Source: Oscillospiraceae bacterium
GTDB lineage: Bacteria; Bacillota; Clostridia; Oscillospirales; Ruminococcaceae
NCBI GenBank assembly: GCA_030539275.1
Contig: JAUNSK010000008.1
Coordinates: 1-64,000, forward strand
DNA: 64,000 nt
Direction of reading: 5' to 3'
Shown: one piece after another, positions 63,592-64,000 of the stretch
Layout: each line of letters starts with the position of its first letter
Numbering within the stretch: position 1 is the stretch's first letter
Program-made: the position numbers and the translations under genes
The notes under the pieces: model-generated
The model's input: only the letters and a program-made list of their open reading frames with translations
What the model was told of the DNA's origin: nothing
Database searches by the model: none

Positions 63592-64000
63592 ATGAAAAAG
63601 ATCATTGCCGCTATAGTCTGTGCAGCACTAGCCACAAATTCAGTTATTTATTATCCTACATCAGCATCGGCTGCGGAACCAGCCGGACAAACTGAAAAAA
63701 CTGCTGTCAGTGATTCAGTTTCCATGACATCTGTTACTGGCCCTTATAAATATGTTTCCGGAGCAGCAAATCCTGTTATAAGCAGAAATGTCCCTGCATA
63801 CTCAGGTACGTCATACAACCCATCAGCCGGAAATGATGATTTCTATTACTCTTTATGGAACGCCTCTCCCGAGGACTATCTCGCCTATGACCTGTCAGCT
63901 GTGCCTGCGCAGCAGAAAAAAACGGTCATCGCAGTCTGGTATAATCTGAGTTCATATGACAGCATCGGACAGTATATCAGCTGCAATGCAGAACCTATAG
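63592..64000 (+). CDS. Secreted protein, N-terminal part only
   Basis: An open frame of 136 codons running off the window. It begins MKKIIAAIVCAALATNSVIY, a signal peptide cut near TSASA (about residue 27), then a Thr/Ser-rich stretch, and from about residue 55 a domain containing GNDDFYYSLWNASPEDYLAYD and TVIAVWYNLSSYD (read in parts). That style resembles the N-terminal carbohydrate-binding or catalytic modules of secreted Ruminococcus proteins, but no family can be named from this part. GGGAGG lies 8 nt upstream of the start. It follows the peptidase-dockerin gene and its terminator, on the same strand. Confidence 0.8.
   Translation, partial: MKKIIAAIVCAALATNSVIYYPTSASAAEPAGQTEKTAVSDSVSMTSVTGPYKYVSGAANPVISRNVPAYSGTSYNPSAGNDDFYYSLWNASPEDYLAYDLSAVPAQQKKTVIAVWYNLSSYDSIGQYISCNAEPI

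Overview
The window is AT-rich, low-GC Gram-positive DNA. It carries spo0A and spoIVB, the ylxM-ffh-rpsP-khpA-rimM-trmD block, HPr with a regulatory Ser46, and three secreted proteins ending in dockerin-like duplicated calcium-loop modules, one of them a CBM35-GH26 mannanase. That combination points to a fibre-degrading Ruminococcus-type Clostridia (Oscillospiraceae), probably of the R. flavefaciens kind. The species is inferred from gene content, not proven.

Left edge (1-240): two textbook tandem promoters with an rRNA-type leader fire leftward off the window, so an rRNA operon probably starts just outside. 264-9280: arginine biosynthesis on the minus strand. argG ends in a strong terminator and is followed by a pentapeptide-repeat gene, argH, a small membrane protein, and argC-argJ-argB-argD-argF, closed by a terminator. 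9341-12605: spo0A, an unknown membrane protein, spoIVB (opposite strand) and an HPr gene. 12973-16854: the SRP/ribosome-maturation operon, from a perfect consensus promoter overlapped by a 15-bp palindrome. 17032-19252: a secreted transglutaminase-like dockerin protein behind a class I cyclic-di-GMP riboswitch and an intrinsic terminator.

19540-28268: glycogen phosphorylase, an intracellular GH13 amylase, a flippase-type membrane protein, a 40-residue membrane peptide with ilvE, and an MsmX/UgpC-type sugar-transport ATPase. 28371-38136: an rRNA pseudouridine synthase and three tandem YfhO-family membrane glycosyltransferase paralogues. Each paralogue has its own promoter and terminator; copies 1 and 2 share a 386-bp identical block, and the terminator of copy 3 contains a small palindromic insertion with transposon-end features. 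A frameshifted PHP phosphoesterase gene follows.

39569-46570: serC-serA, the GH26 mannanase, rnhA and a nifS-nifU iron-sulphur pair. 46585-49716: a ydjI-ydjG-ydjH-like membrane-stress cassette without pspA. 49876-56545: a lipoprotein, mfd, pth and glmU. 56779-61026: pyruvate phosphate dikinase and a purine permease. 61131-64000: a secreted metallopeptidase-like/cysteine-amidase-like dockerin protein bracketed by two near-identical terminators, then the start of another secreted protein cut by the window end.

Functionally the window joins amino-acid supply (Arg, Ser, branched-chain), glycogen/alpha-glucan turnover feeding a PPDK-type glycolysis, and secreted polymer-degrading machinery. One secreted protein is apparently tied to the second messenger c-di-GMP. 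No CRISPR array, prophage or complete insertion sequence was seen.
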